A stretch of 64,000 nt of DNA, taken from Strix aluco. Lineage: Eukaryota > Chordata > Aves > Strigiformes > Strigidae. Location of the stretch: the NCBI RefSeq assembly GCF_031877795.1, contig NC_133948.1:15330948-15394947 (forward strand). The letters run 5' to 3'. The translations under genes were made by a program, and so were the position numbers. Positions 23,601 through 35,934 of this stretch are shown here, one piece after another; the stretch's first letter is position 1; each line of letters begins with the position of its first letter. The notes below the pieces were generated by a model. That model saw only the letters and a program-made list of their open reading frames with translations, did not search any database and had not been told where the DNA came from.

Positions 23601-26600
23601 AGGAGTGTCCAATGCTTTTCGCCTCCTTGGTTACAATGCTGTAATCTTATGGGGAAGGCTTCTGGTTTTTGGGAGCATACTGGATTGTGATCCAGCAGTC
23701 AGAATGGCTGGCACGACAGTGTACAGTGTGATTGAGGGCCCTGGAAGAGATTGTAAGGAGAGAGATTGATAAATATTTTTTTAACAGGTATTTTTGAAGA
23801 ATTCTTTTACACTCTGGAAAAATCTGTTCATAAGTCCTTTCAATACATGAGGTACAGAGTAGGCCTGTGAAACTTCCAGTTCATGAAAAAGAAATTGCAT
23901 TGAATGTCAAAGATTTTAACAGTGAGCTATGGAAAAGGAAGAGGACCAGTGGTAGTCAGTGATGTGTTGGCATGGCTTCCTGGAGACAAAAATGTGGCAA
24001 GTTTCCACAGAAGCACCACAGTGAGTGTCTTTCATTCTTCCACCTGCGTAAATTGGCTTTCATGCTAACCAGCATGATTGTCCTCCACTTGTACAGATGA
24101 AAATCAGGATTAATTCCACTGATGTCAGTGCAATGGCTTTACTGGAAACCGATATGAGACCAGTGCTGAGCCCTGCATTGGGCGTTTAACCCCTGTGCCA
24201 CCTTTGCAGAATCACTGAGGTCAGAGTGGACAATTAGAGATTGTCATGTGCGACCTACCTGCTCAAAGCAGAGTGAAGTGGAGCAGGTTTCTCAGGACCT
24301 TGTATAGTCGTGTGTTGAATTTCTTCAGGGATGGAGACTCCACAACCTCCCTGGACAACTTTTGCCAGTATTTGATTGCCCTCACAGTAAAAAAAATAAA
24401 AATGTCCTTATGTTTAAATGGAATTTCCTGCATTTCGGTTTGTGTCCATTTCCTCTTGTCCTTTCACTGGGCACCATGATGTACATTGTGAACCTCGATT
24501 TCTGCTGTGCTTGGAGAGCATGGGGCAGCCAGCTGTCAGTGAGTAGATGGGAGTTACTGCCTTCAACCGGAGAGAAATGGCTGTTCACAGGGATGCCTCA
24601 GGTCTTAGGGGATCGATTTAGTCACTGGCTTGATTTTTGAAAGTGGCAAGCATTTGCCATGCTATCGAGTCAATGTTAGCTGCAGCTGAAATCACAGGAT
24701 ACATCAGGCAGTGGCTCTCTCAGATTAAAGTTTCCTGATGAGGATAGACGTCCCCTGCAGATACTGTTTATTGTCCTGACACCTGAGGAGCATTTTGCCT
24801 TATTTTAGCAGTGAAGTCTCAGTCCTTATTCTTCTAGCTCGCTTGATGGAACTGGACTTCTTTTGACATTAATGCGCTTCTGAATTTGTCAGGATAGTTA
24901 CAAGGTACCAAACTAAACACTCCGTGTCCCTGACAAAGGGAGCTCTTTTGAGGGCATAAAATTTGCCAAGTGCCAAACCTCAGCATGGGGCAGGCCAGGG
25001 ACAAAGAGGGACACAGCCGAATGCTCTTGTGCAATTCTCTACATAGGATGCCTTGGGAAGCAAAACACATGTCAGAAGAGCTGTAAATTTGCTTCGATTT
25101 ATGCTGGGAATTTTTGGCCGGAATATGTGGGGACACTGGGGATTGAAAATTGCAGAGCACAAAACTAGGTCCTGATTTTGTCTATCTAAGAATAGCAGTG
25201 TAGCTGTGGTCTGCTCATTCTGTTTCATCCACCAGTCTGCCTTGGGAAGGCTTTAATCTAAGTCTAATCTATTTTTAGCCTGATATCTTCTCCAGACAAT
25301 ATGCAGCTGTCCTGTTAGTTTTATGCCAGAAATTAGTAACACTTGTATGATTCACAAGTTAGCTGTATTTTTACAGAAAAATTCTGTGGCAACATACTAC
25401 TTTTTTACACGTAGTTCAGTATTGTAAAACAGGAGATTCAAATTCACTGTGTGTTCCTGGTATGACCTAGACCCAGAACTGTGCCTTGGACTCAGAGTCA
25501 GGAGGTCACGGAGCTGTTCCTGTCTTTGCTACTTGATCTGGACTTGTCCCACCTGTCCCGTGGTCAGCGTGTTCCCTTCGCAGGGTAAGCATGTGAGGGC
25601 CTGCGCCGGGTCCTGGGTGCTTTTATAGCACCTGGCTCATCAGTGGAGCCGAGGGCCTGTAGTGGTTGTATAAGACAAAAAACCAACATTCATACAGCGC
25701 AAGCTCTCCCGTCAGTTATTCTAAGTCAAGCATCCCAGTACATGGGAAAAATCAGAATCAATCAACTTCTGGAAGCTTTGATTGTATGTTTAGTCAATGG
25801 GAGGGATTTCCTGCTTTTCACCACACCGTTTAAGAGGTTTACTTTCTGGTTAAAGTCAAATAAACATACGTAGCATCTGACTTAATCCCATTTAGAGCAA
25901 CATTTCTGTGGAAGAAGCTTGAGTGTTTGGTTAAGGATGGGACCTGGAAGATGGACCTGGGGTCTGTTCCTGGCGCTGAGTTCCTACGTGAACTTGTAGC
26001 TGGGCAGGGGCAGGACAAGACATGTTGGCTTCGGTGAAATACCTCACACAGTTGACATTCATTCAATAGATGAATAGTGCTTGTCTAGAGCACTTGATGG
26101 CTTGCGTAGATGTTTTTACTCTTCTCAGGTTCCTGTTAGGTGGTCATGCTGCCTGTGGTAAAGGGGAAGAAAACTGTCGGAGAGTTGAAGGGGACTCTGC
26201 GTGAGCAGCTGCTCCTTGTGGCTGTTTCTTCCTCCTCAAAAGTATCCTGTCCATGCAGAAAATTTAGGAGGAATGGCAAAGGGGTAAAAACTTTACTGAG
26301 TAGTTGTCTGTGCTGCAGAAGATTCATTCCTCAATAGAGGAAATAAAAGCACCTACTCTCGCTGATGCTTTTTTTTATGTGGTTTAGGCTAAAATAGAAG
26401 GAGAGCTGCCTTATTCAGGTGACTGGGGGCCGGGAGACTGGGGATCATTGCTTTGCTTTATTGTGTGGCCAGCAGGACAGGGTACAAACCCTGCAGCTGT
26501 GTTAGCACTGGAGAGGTTTTGGATGCAGTGTTTCCCCCTCTGGGCCCTTTACTTCAAAAAAGGAAGCAGACAGGTTAAAACGATGCCAGGGAGAGGAAAG

Positions 26601-28308
26601 TAAATAACTGCCTAAAATGCCAGTTTGAGCAGCTGGATATCAGGTCAGGAGCTGTAACACAGAGATCTACTCATCACTCTTTCCTCAAGCAAATACGCCT
26701 TGGGCAGTGTTGGAAGTTTTGTCAGCCTGAGTGTGCAGGATAAAGGAGAACCTGCCTGTCCCACTGCGGCAGATTCTTGTTTTCTCTGTTTTTATGGAAA
26801 GGAAATTGTACTTTCTGCATTAAGCAATATTGTCTTGCTCATAATGAAGAGGAGGGAAGAGGGGAGGAAAAACAATTTGAAACATGATAGAGAGGCGAAG
26901 TGAGGTTGTTTCAAACTACGTTGCTGTTAATCCACAATCAGAGTTATTTCACACATTGGAAAGACCATTGCTATGTAGAGATTACCGAAGCCTCATACCA
27001 AGGTCAGATAGAAAGAAAGCCTTGATGACGTGAGTGGGGAATTCTGTAATGACCACATCTTGTAATCTAGAGACCTTGTGCTTGTCTCCAGGATGCATTC
27101 TGGAATAGCTCTTTATTAACCCCTTGTGTTTATCCTGCTTCAGTTACAGGATTCCTTCCTCATGCTTTATGGTGAAGCTGGAGTAAGGTACTCCTGTTTT
27201 GGAGCAGGAACTTGGTTAGCACTCTTCTCCCTCTTCATTCACCTTATTTTCATCCAAATGAACTTTCGTTTGGAGGCAAAGTTGAAGCAGTGTGCTGTGG
27301 TGTGTCCCTTCAGCTCAGTTCCAGTGAGAGCAACAGAGGTTACATTGCCAGACTGTGTGCTTTGTGCCTTCTGGGTGGGCGACAACACACGTTACTCTCT
27401 GCAGCTCCACATTATTATTGTAAAAATGCAAATATGTTATGTGATAATGGGGATAAGTGAGTTTGTCACTTGGCACAGCCAACACTTCAGCTGTTCTTCT
27501 GGCTGTCCATCTCTCTGTGGTCTGAGTTGCCTGTACCATTGACCCATTTATACTCTAACATATATTTATCTGGGGTTTTTAACACTTTGGTTTGTAGGCC
27601 CCTCAATATTTTTGAGGGAGGTTTGTGTCTTTCTAGAGGGAAGTTAAGCCTCTTGGAAAAAAGCTTGCTTTGCTTAGTTATTTTTTGCAGACTCACAGGT
27701 AGTCTTTGAAGTCTGGGATTGACCAACTTGCGCTGAAATTCCCTGATGTACAAAGAGAGGTACTGCATGTCTCCTCATGAAGGGTTGTTTCCAGTGACCG
27801 CAAATTTGACATAAGTGCCCCCCTTCTTTTATGTACTTTTATGATTATCTGAGGTTGGTGAAACAGGCTGTGCCCTGTAAGCTATTATATTTCTCAAAGG
27901 TTTTCTTGCTTCTGGTATTTTCTGTCGGTGGTGGGGAGATGGGTACTGTTCCTTTTTGCCACCAAAACCATTCTCTGTCCCTGCAGCTGGACCTGTTGCC
28001 TTCACAAATCTTACAGTCCCAATCCTATCCAGTATTCCAGTTTTGATTCCTTGCCCAATTGCTTTTCTGGAGAACAGGATCACACTGAGCAAACCCAAGA
28101 GGATCCAGGAAAACACATTGTAGTTTTGGAAGGTGTATTTCTTGAATCATCTAACAGGAGCCTGTACCATGAGAATGATCACTGTTTCTGGTGGTTCTTA
28201 CAGATAAGCTGCCTGACCCTTGCGTTTAGCCAGGAAGAGGTGATAGGACCCAAGAAGAAAAGGAAGGTCAGTGAACCAGAGAAGCTGCTTCTGGAAGGCA
28301 GGAAATGA
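5630..28308 (+). CDS. HORMAD2: HORMAD2, meiotic HORMA-domain protein (12 coding exons)
   Basis: Coding exons are 5630-5680, 6548-6692, 8566-8629, 9643-9679, 10937-10957, 11697-11723, 12981-13048, 15929-16080, 16639-16892, 17745-17850, 18929-18993 and 28234-28308. All have GT-AG introns and matching phases, giving 354 residues against about 307 in human HORMAD2 (from memory). The HORMA domain spans about residues 25-235, with [38 protein letters not shown] and [10 protein letters not shown] as landmarks. An acidic run DEEEEEG follows, and the C-terminus carries KKRKVSEPE, the HORMAD closure-motif and NLS region. The family binds unsynapsed chromosome axes in meiotic prophase and is removed from synapsed axes by TRIP13; it takes part in the check on unsynapsed chromosomes. 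Some N-terminal residues (FPNKI, YGTRYLD) resemble the paralogue HORMAD1, but [15 protein letters not shown] and the LIF/OSM neighbours fit HORMAD2. The start ATG at 5630 gives MATHQL, like the mammalian start. Confidence 0.93.
6548..6692 (+). CDS. HORMAD2: HORMAD2 coding exon 2 (HORMA start)
   Basis: Residues 18-65 plus one base of residue 66. The acceptor is TTTTTCAG and the donor GATG|GTAACG. It encodes [11 protein letters not shown] and [16 protein letters not shown], the first strand and helix of the HORMA fold. It begins in phase 0 and ends in phase 1. Confidence 0.95.
6965..7482 (+). mobile_element. CR1 3' fragment in HORMAD2 intron
   Basis: A sense-orientation CR1 copy starts near AATACTGTGTTCAGTTTTGG, still carries the end of the ORF ([21 protein letters not shown] block near 7300-7350) and the 3' UTR, and ends with GATTCTGTGATTCTGTGA. 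It lies in the intron between coding exons 2 and 3. The 5' part is missing, as in most CR1 copies. Confidence 0.93.
8566..8629 (+). CDS. HORMAD2: HORMAD2 coding exon 3
   Basis: The acceptor TTTTGCAG and the donor AAGTG|GTAAGT flank 64 nt that complete Asp66 and encode [20 protein letters not shown] plus the first two bases of Trp87. The block LKILREDK is typical of both HORMADs. Confidence 0.95.
9643..9679 (+). CDS. HORMAD2: HORMAD2 coding exon 4 (37 nt)
   Basis: The acceptor CCCTGGCAG and the donor TAT|GTAAGT flank a short exon. It completes Trp87 and encodes [12 protein letters not shown] (residues 88-99), ending in phase 0. Confidence 0.93.
10937..10957 (+). CDS. HORMAD2: HORMAD2 microexon of 21 nt
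   Basis: The acceptor CCCTCCACAG and the donor GCA|GTAAGT enclose 21 nt encoding LHIAVLA (residues 100-106). It fills exactly the LRMAVLT-type stretch of the family between the flanking exons, and both junctions are phase 0. It is too short for ordinary ORF or gene finders. Confidence 0.9.
11697..11723 (+). CDS. HORMAD2: HORMAD2 microexon of 27 nt
   Basis: The acceptor CTTATAACAG and the donor GAG|GTAAGA enclose 27 nt encoding IYTNPKEPE (residues 107-115), phase 0 at both ends. The family has a YTxP block at this point, directly after the segment made by the preceding microexon. Confidence 0.9.
12981..13048 (+). CDS. HORMAD2: HORMAD2 coding exon 7
   Basis: The acceptor AAATCTCTAG and the donor ATCAG|GTAATG flank 68 nt encoding [12 protein letters not shown] and the following [10 protein letters not shown] (residues 116-137), plus two bases of Ser138. 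Confidence 0.95.
15929..16080 (+). CDS. HORMAD2: HORMAD2 coding exon 8
   Basis: The acceptor CTGATTGTAG and the donor GATG|GTAGGT flank 152 nt completing Ser138 and encoding residues 139-188. [16 protein letters not shown] and [10 protein letters not shown] are core HORMA segments. It ends in phase 1. Confidence 0.96.
16639..16892 (+). CDS. HORMAD2: HORMAD2 coding exon 9 (safety-belt region, acidic patch)
   Basis: The acceptor CCCTGTGCAG and the donor AAAG|GTACAG flank 254 nt. They complete Val189 and encode residues 190-273: [46 protein letters not shown]. The donor is weak at +4/+5; reading on past it meets a TAG at 16902, which would give a shorter protein lacking the C-terminal motif. 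Confidence 0.95.
17745..17850 (+). CDS. HORMAD2: HORMAD2 coding exon 10, probable lineage-specific linker
   Basis: The acceptor TTGCTTTACAG and the donor ATACAG|GTAAAG flank 106 nt that fit the phases on both sides (0 in, 1 out). They encode residues 274-308, a hydrophilic stretch with [11 protein letters not shown] and no similarity that I recognise. Mammalian HORMAD2 appears to lack it. It may be a cassette exon, but skipping it alone would break the frame. Confidence 0.72.
18929..18993 (+). CDS. HORMAD2: HORMAD2 coding exon 11
   Basis: The acceptor GGATTGTAG and the donor CAG|GTGAGG flank 65 nt completing Gly309 and encoding residues 310-330. [14 protein letters not shown] resembles the mammalian segment before the basic C-terminus. 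It ends in phase 0, matching the last exon. Confidence 0.8.
24207..24480 (-). mobile_element. Old CR1 fragment in the last HORMAD2 intron
   Basis: A diverged CR1 3' region in minus orientation opens with AGAATCACTGAGGTC and contains GGATGGAGACTCCACAACCT, AAATGGAATTTCCTG and TCTTGTCCTTTCACTGGGCA. It is more diverged than the copies at 6965 and 35935, so it belongs to an older CR1 wave. Confidence 0.85.
28234..28308 (+). CDS. HORMAD2: HORMAD2 last coding exon (NLS and closure motif)
   Basis: The acceptor TTTAGCCAG ends at 28233; the AG at 28228-28229 would break the phase. The exon encodes [20 protein letters not shown] plus EGRK and stops at TGA 28306-28308. The KKRKVSEP block is shared with mammalian HORMAD2 and resembles the HORMAD1 C-terminus. 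The preceding intron is 9.2 kb, the longest in the gene; I saw no further family-like exon inside it. Confidence 0.92.
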   Translation, partial: EEVIGPKKKRKVSEPEKLLLEGRK

Positions 28309-29030
28309 TGTTCATTCTGACACACAATACATTTTGGAAGGTGTGAGTTTGCATTGTCATCTGACTAGTAAAGACCTTTACTGTCATCCAGTATTTAATT
28401 CTTCCACATACCGCATGTATTTCTGCATGTTTATTTGTCTAATGAGAAGTTTGGATTGTGAAGAGACACCAAGCACCATGATTGTCATGACAATGTCAAC
28501 CAAGAGCACTTGTTTGATGTTCTAAAGTTGAGGATTTATGTTTCCATGTGAACGGTGTCTGTGTGCTTCTTTTTCTCTGTCTCTCTCCCTCACACCCCTC
28601 CCCTCCCACGGGCTAAACTTCCTCCTCTGTGGCTGGACTGTCCTTTGCCAATATGTCATCAATATTTAATGGCACTGTTTCAGGATGAACTCTGAGGTAG
28701 CAATGCCAGCAAGCAACAAGTCTCATGATTCACTAGATTGTTTACCTTCATCCTATCTACTGTTTCCGGAGCATAGATTTTTTTTTTTCAAAGCAGGGTT
28801 TTTATCTATATTGAATACAGAGATAAAGTAATCTATACACATTTTCTGCTGGTGCTGAATGTTTTTTTTCTGACTCTGCAAGTAGTGTTGCTATGACTGT
28901 ATTATCAGCTTATTTCTAAAACAGGAACCCACCATGTACCAAGGGGCTTAGGCAGTTGTGCGATATAAATTGTGTTGCAATACACCACATTTAAAACCTA
29001 ACTTTAATAAAGGTACCTTGTGGTTGCAAG
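28309..29030 (+). other. HORMAD2: HORMAD2 3' UTR
   Basis: The first AATAAA after the stop codon is at 29006-29011 (TTTAATAAAGG), so the transcript probably ends near 29030. The end is inferred from the signal only. Confidence 0.55.
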
Positions 29031-32000
29031 TACAGGTAAGGAGAGCAACAGCAACAAAAGAAAAAAATTCTGTACCCCTTGGAGCAAAAGTGCTGTGCTT
29101 TGTGTCATGTAGATTGCCTGGCAGGCACTCTGTCCAGGCCCAGTGGCTATTACTGGAGGGAGAGGAGTAAAATGGTCTTAATTGATCTTAGACATTTTAT
29201 AAAATATGTTCAGGGAATAGCCTTTGCATTAATTTAGACACATCACAAAAGAGATTCTGAAATTTGAAACAGTCAAGAAGGGAATGTAGAGCACCCTCTT
29301 CCCAACGTAATGTTGATTGCCTGAAGTGTTCAAATCTTATGGTGACAAAGCACTAGAGCACAACAGAGTAATGCACCCGGTAGGGTAGCAGCATCCCTGA
29401 CATTTCAAATACACAACAAAGGGATTTCAAGATAGGACTGGAAGAGCAGCAGTGGTTTGGGATGTCAAGTGTTTCTTTTGTGGTGTATGTCAGACAGCTC
29501 TGTAGAAAGCAGCCAGGATCCCTTGACAAGTATCTGCCCCGTAGTGTCTAGAGAATCTGATTGAAGGGCCTCAGCCACCAGTGCCATCCTTTGGCACAGC
29601 GGGTTCCCCGTTGCCATTAGCAGGGTGATGTCTTCTGCCGTGGCAGTGCTTAAGGTTGGCTCCAGACATCAGGGATCTTCCTCACTGCTGACACAGCGAT
29701 CTTTCCTTGACTAGATAAAAGCTACCAGGAGGTAGGGATTAATGCATCTCTCTTCTGCTTTTACTTTGGCCAGAAGGAGTTGAAAGCCCGACTGGAACTG
29801 GCTGACTGAGTAGAGATAATGCTGAAACAGAACGCCCCTAGATGTTCAGTCAACCTCCAGGTAGCTGAGTAATGCATTGTGATCCTAATGCTCATCCCAC
29901 AGCTGTCCTCACTCGGCCCAGGGCAGACAGACCACTGACTGTCCCTGAGCCTGCAGCAGTGTCTGGCAGGTTTCATGGCTTGATGCCTGTTTCACAGAAC
30001 TTGTAGGACATGAGAGTTCTCCGTTTTCTCCTCACTTTCAGTCCTGTGTTCTCATTTTTGCACCTGTGGCCTAATAAGCCAGTTTGTTCACATGCCAGAG
30101 CAAACCAGAAATCTTCCTTCTGCCCAGATTTTGTAATGATATTTGCTCTCACGCCTGCACATCCACGGGAGGCTTTCGTTCTTCGCAGGACAGCTACAGC
30201 TCAGGACCTGCCTTGACCTGAAAGCTCTGCCCTGGCACTGCTGGGGTGTGTGGCCTCCATATTCCTTCAGCCCACTGACTCCTGCCTGCACCCAAAGCCT
30301 TGTCGTGTTGTTGCATCGTGCATACAGGAGAAAGTCAAACATGTCTATGACTGTGGCTACTCCCACCAGAGGCCTTTGGCCTGTGCGCATGACGCCGCGG
30401 GGCTTAGGGACACGCTGGCTTAAGATGCAAAGTGTCTCGTCCCACAATGAAAGTGAAGCAAATTATCTTGTGTTACCACAGAGTAAGAGTGTGCACCAGA
30501 CACCACGAAGTAAATCCACAGCTTAGTTGACTGCACGATGTCTTGGTCTTGTAGCCATGGCCAGAGACTCACTGTCTCAGTTCACATTGGCTTCTAATCA
30601 GCTAGTTTACGGTAATGACTTGTAGTCATTTTCATTTCAGGCTTGGTTAGAAATAAAGTAACTTGTGATGAACTGCCACAGTAAGCGTCTGATTTTTCTT
30701 TCCCACAAACTTGTGGTTACCATCAGATTCTAAGAAAAGCCTTTCCACTGCAGATTGGAATCACATAAGCCACTTACACATATCCTTTTATTTATTAGCA
30801 ATTCTGCTGGGCTAGCTAAAGGTAAAAAAACCTTTTTCTTGTGTTTCAGTCGCATTTCTAGTTAATACTCATTAACTGACTTAATGTATGTTACACATCA
30901 TCAACCTGATTCACTACTGACATAAAACAGAAGCAATTCGTTAGTAACGGTCCCTTGCCAATTAGTGAACTAAATTACGTTTGAACAATTTTCTTCAAAG
31001 ATTCTCCTCCTCCCCCCATGCATCATTTGGCAAGTCCCCTGAATGCTTACAGTAATTATGTGCGTGCAGTGAAAGGAGACTGTTACCTCTTAAACCAAAA
31101 TAAATGAATATGTGATCTTTGTGCTAATGCAACAGTGAGTAATACAAAGAATCACAGACATCCTCCCTTTGATCTCCCAAAGATACGAGCAGCAATTAGA
31201 ATTGCAGGCCGCTTTAAAAACCAGAATATTGGGAACATTCTGTGAGGGGAAAGTGAATGCTTCACAGGGGTTTTCAGAAAATCACAGAAGAAGGGGAACC
31301 CTTTCTTGTTTATTGTGACCACAGGCTTTTTAATAGATATAATGTGGATATCCTTAACCTGCTGAGCCGCAAACAGGTTGGTGGTGCTTCTGAAAATCGT
31401 TCCTTGTTTCTGGGATAGTGTTTAACAAGAAGAGTAGTATCTCTGTTTCAAACTGAAAGTCAAACTGAAGTCAAACGGAAAGTGCATTGTCTCAACCACA
31501 TCCTTAAATACACTGTCCTCAACAAGAAAATAACCCCAGCCCCTGGTACTGCACAGTATGGACAGGTGTCAACATTCGTTTTTCACCTGAAAACAGGATT
31601 CTTTTGGGATTTCCACTGCCGCGTGTGATCTAGGAAATCATCTGATCTGATTGCTGCTGCTTTCAGTTTTGGAAGTAGAGCAGAGAGAAGAAATGAAACA
31701 CAGCACAGGAGTAGGAGAAATGAAAATTCTTTCATGCTTAAAACAGCAGAATTGAAAGAGTTTTGCATTGATTTCCCTGGAGCGTGGAGGGACCTCTATC
31801 CATGGTGGTAATACAGAAATCATATTGTAACTCTGTCCAAATGAGCTAAGTGATCATTTTTTACCTCCAGTGGATTTCTGAAGTGATACCAATAAATACC
31901 TTGGATATACCTTGCTATAAATGTGGTTAGAAATCAGCTAGTATTTTCACAAGTATAATTCTAACCATAAATCTTTACCTGAAGAACTGTTCCGTGAGAT

Positions 32001-35000
32001 TACCATCTCGGGATTTTGGCTGGAACTTTAATTTTTGTAGGTTCTGCATTCTTCCTCTTGAGTCAGCAGGTAAAGTATGTGGTTGTGGCCTGCTGCAGTG
32101 GAGTGCCTGCATTTGTCATGCCACAGGGTTGCCGTTCTTGGGGGCCAAGAGCCTCGTGCCAAAAGCATAATGTCACCCTACTGGAATCCCACCCACGTGT
32201 GTCCCTGGGCAAAGTCTTTTTTGTTAATGGATGAGTAAAATTTCATCAGGCTTTTGTTGTCATCACGAGGTAAGTAAGAGGGATTCGCATCTGAGCTGGC
32301 ACATTTTCCATAAGCAGTTTCCAAGGCTAATTTAAGTCAGGTTGGCACGTATATCTTTCCTTTAAGCGGAGGCTGAGATTCCAAAGCCAAACAGGAGTTT
32401 TCCATAGGAAACGCCGCCCTGGGTATCTGTGTGCCAGACATGCCTGTATGGCATTTCCCGGAGCATCAATGACCTTCTGTTCTGATGCAGAATCGATTGG
32501 CCACCTTGTGACGTCTTTTAAATACCTTGCTGTGGAGTTTGTCATTTATATGCTAGAAAAATAGGAATTTAAGATACTCGAGGTGTAAAATATCCGTGGA
32601 TTCAACGGAGTGATGGTATGGTCAGGTTGTAACAGAAATAATACAACTGTCCCAATTGACTTGGCATGGTTTGTTTTGGAAGGGCTAAGGATTCCCTGTG
32701 CAAGCCTCCTGATGTTTTCTTGCCTGATTAGCTAAGGGTTTTAGCTCTGTATTTAACACCTTGTTCAGGAAAGGATCTTTGTGATAGAGAAGACATACCC
32801 TTAAGCATAGTTCAGGAAGGTTCAAGGCCTGTTATTTCGGTTTACAAGAAAGCACCCAAAACCTGCCCTGGAGGACTTTGAGAAGGCACTTACCAGTGGG
32901 AGAAGGGGGATGTGGTAGGCAAATACAAGGTACTGGTTTCTTTTACAAGCATGTCATGATATATTCTGTTCATATTACTTGTATTTCTTTACAGGACGTG
33001 CAGTGAGGGGATGTTTGTTCTGATGAAAGTCTAGGCTTGATAACAGGAAACCAAGTCCTTTGTGCAGTAAATTGACCTCGAATCACACACAGACCTTTTT
33101 TTCAGAAACAGAGGGTAAGACTGTCTAAAACACAGGAAAATGGTGTCTCTAGAAAACAAAGTGGCATTTTGAGTTGGCTAGAATCTCCCCAAGCCTTTGC
33201 CAGCCTCAGAACTGTGAATGTCAGCCCGAGCAGGTGGTAGAGATGCAGCCGTGGGTCAGGGACTTGTCAGGAGAGCCAGGGGGACAGTTGCTTTTTGTCC
33301 CTGAATACTTTTTCTTAAAAGTTCAGTCTAACCAGTAAATTGAAACTGCCTGTCCCTGCGGGTGAGGCACAGCACTGGGGTGTGGGAGACCTCTCTGCGT
33401 GGGCCAGTGGGGGCATTCAGTGGTTTTGTTGAAGGCCTCCCTCCCTTCCACTCTTCCCGCTCTGTGGAGAGCACTGGCCTTTGGCGACAGGAACCACATC
33501 TCATGAGCTCTAGTAGGAGATGTCATATAGGGCTTTGATCTTGTCAGATGTTTCAGATACTTCCACAGCATTAATAAAACAGCATAATGGGGTGCAGTTT
33601 CATTAATGACTTTTCATTAATGTATTTCCAGAGTGACATTTCATTAAAGTATTTCCAGAGTGAAGGGGCTCTGCTTACATGCAAAAAAAGGTTATTTTTT
33701 TTTTTCTCTCTGCTGTTCCCCCATGGCATCTGAGACCTTTGCTGAGCTCTGCTCACACATCTCCAACTGTCCTCTGCTACAGCTCTCCAGTTCCAGCATC
33801 TTTCCCCCCCCCCCATTTATTGAAGACTGGATCTTGTTCATTGGAGGCAATTACTTGCCATTCCTAGTAGTCCATAAGATCAGTCATCAGCAGGGCTTTG
33901 GTGATTCCTAGCTGTGTCTCCTAAGCAGAGAGCTGGGAAGGGACAGCACAGGTACCTTACGACTGCTGCGTTACCTGTCTATTCTCCTAGAACTCCTGGT
34001 CAACTACGTATTTGTTGGGTTACTTTTCAGCCAGAAGAACCTTTGCTTGATCTGGCTCATCCTGTGGCCAACGGGCTCATGGTGGTGCGAGGAGAATGGT
34101 GAAAACAAGCTCAGAGGACCTCTGGCTTTGGCACCAACCTCCACGTAGACCGACCTCAAGAGGAGCAGGAGACTGTAGCAGCACAGCACAAGGCAAAACT
34201 CCCCTGAAACAGTCTCGGTGTTATTCCATGGTAAAGAGGTTCTGAATCAGTGCAGACTTCAGACGCGTGGAAGATATTGGTAAGCACGACATCTAGACAA
34301 AGCATAGTTGCCTGTACACAACCAAATATTTCCTTTGGCTTGTGGTTGCTTGGCTGTTACCTGGTTTCCCTGCAGATGCAGTGGAATTACACTGAAGTAA
34401 AAAAAGAATTAGGCCAGTTGCCTGACAGCATTTACTTTCTATTTTCAAAGTACTGCAGAGAGAGCTTAACCTGAGGCTTTGGGGCAGGAATATCAAAAAA
34501 ACCCCAGACACTCTCAGCATCTCTATATGTTTTGGATAAGGCCTGATGGGCTCATCCAAAGATGCTTTCTGCTTGTGTAAAGTTTGGGGAAGTTTTGTGT
34601 GTTTAGAAGCTTCCGGTGACTTGGAAATCAAACCCACAGTCAACCTACAATGTTTCTGTGAAGGAGGTCCAAGTACGAGCAAGGATTTGACATGGATGCG
34701 TCGATTTTCTGGTTTAAAACAGATGTCAGTTTGCAAGTAAATTTGCCATGTCGGTGGTGTTTCGGAGGGCCATTACCTACTTATTTTCAGAAATTATTTA
34801 GCCGTTTGGCTGGCCAGCTTTCCTTTTCCCAGGCTGTTTGAGAGCATGTAAGAGCTGAGCTACTTGGCTACAGGAGATTTTCTTCTCTGAAATTGGCAGC
34901 TGCTCATTCCGGAAGAGAATCAGCATATTTGGCCACTGATTGCAAAGGAAAAGGGAAAACCATTATTTTTCCATTTCACTTATTTAACTCTCCAGTGGGA

Positions 35001-35934
35001 GACATTGACTCTATTTGGGTGACCCTCATTACTAAGGCATTGCTAAGGCTTCCGTCCTCTGCCCTTCGCTTAAAAGTAGAAAATAAAAATATTCAGTTCT
35101 CAAAAATGCATATATTCTCCTTGGCTGGATTAGGAGTTGACTGGTGCCAAGTATCTAATTGTATCAGGCCTTACACATCAATATATTCAACGTCACGGCT
35201 TCATGAGTCAGGATTTTCTGTCTGAAAAGGATCACGTCAAGAAGCCCAGACAAAAATTCCCTATAGCCCAGCAACAGAGCTTGCTGTGTAAGAAGCTCTG
35301 TTAGGAAAGAGAGTTAGATGTGAAAGTCAGATATTTCTGCCTGGGCATCCTTCCACGTTGGACAAAGGAAGTACTCAGTAACGGTCAGTGAGGCTTCTCA
35401 TGACTCAAGTGCTTTGATAATTGCTCCTGGAGCACAGTGTGTGAAACTCCACAAACCTGCAACGCAGCCGGCCGTGCCGGTGGCAACGCGAAGGGTGGGT
35501 TTGCTGATGTCAGGATGCCTTTGAAGTCACCCCGCGAGGGCCCTGCCGCCTGGGTTTCTCGAGCTGAGGAAATCGTATTAGACTGAAGCGTCGTGGCTGT
35601 TGTTCGGACTTGCTGTGATCTCACGGTAGCGTGCCGAGAGCTCCTTGTCGTTACGTCACGAGGGCTTTGCTTGTGTCGTAGTCAGCCCCATGTGCATCAC
35701 CGTGGCAGGAAATGCTGCCTGTGGGCAGACTTGGAGTTTTCAGTGTCCTGCAATTGGTATTTCCTCTGCTTTCCGACAGTAATTCCATTAGTCCATCAGT
35801 ACTTATTTCATCTGAAGATCACAAGGTTCTTTGCAAAGGAGGTTGAACATCTTTGTTCCTGCTGTAAAGAGGGAGAAGCTTAAATTCAAACTGGAAGTGA
35901 CTCTCCTGAGGTCACACAACTCTGCCAGGAGTGA
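29031..35934. other. Intergenic DNA, HORMAD2 to LIF, AT-rich part
   Basis: About 7 kb of AT-rich DNA has short open frames that resemble no family. A small tandem duplication lies at 33612-33663. I see no RNA gene or convincing exon. Confidence 0.5.
33612..33663. repeat. Tandem duplication, 27-bp period, two copies
   Basis: The unit TTTCATTAATGTATTTCCAG plus AGTGA occurs at 33612-33636 and again at 33639-33663 with a single T-to-A difference. Confidence 0.9.

Noticed and set aside
28201-28230. Alternative start of the last HORMAD2 exon at 28230 (after TTTAG)
   Set aside because: It would be out of phase with the preceding exon, which ends in phase 0.
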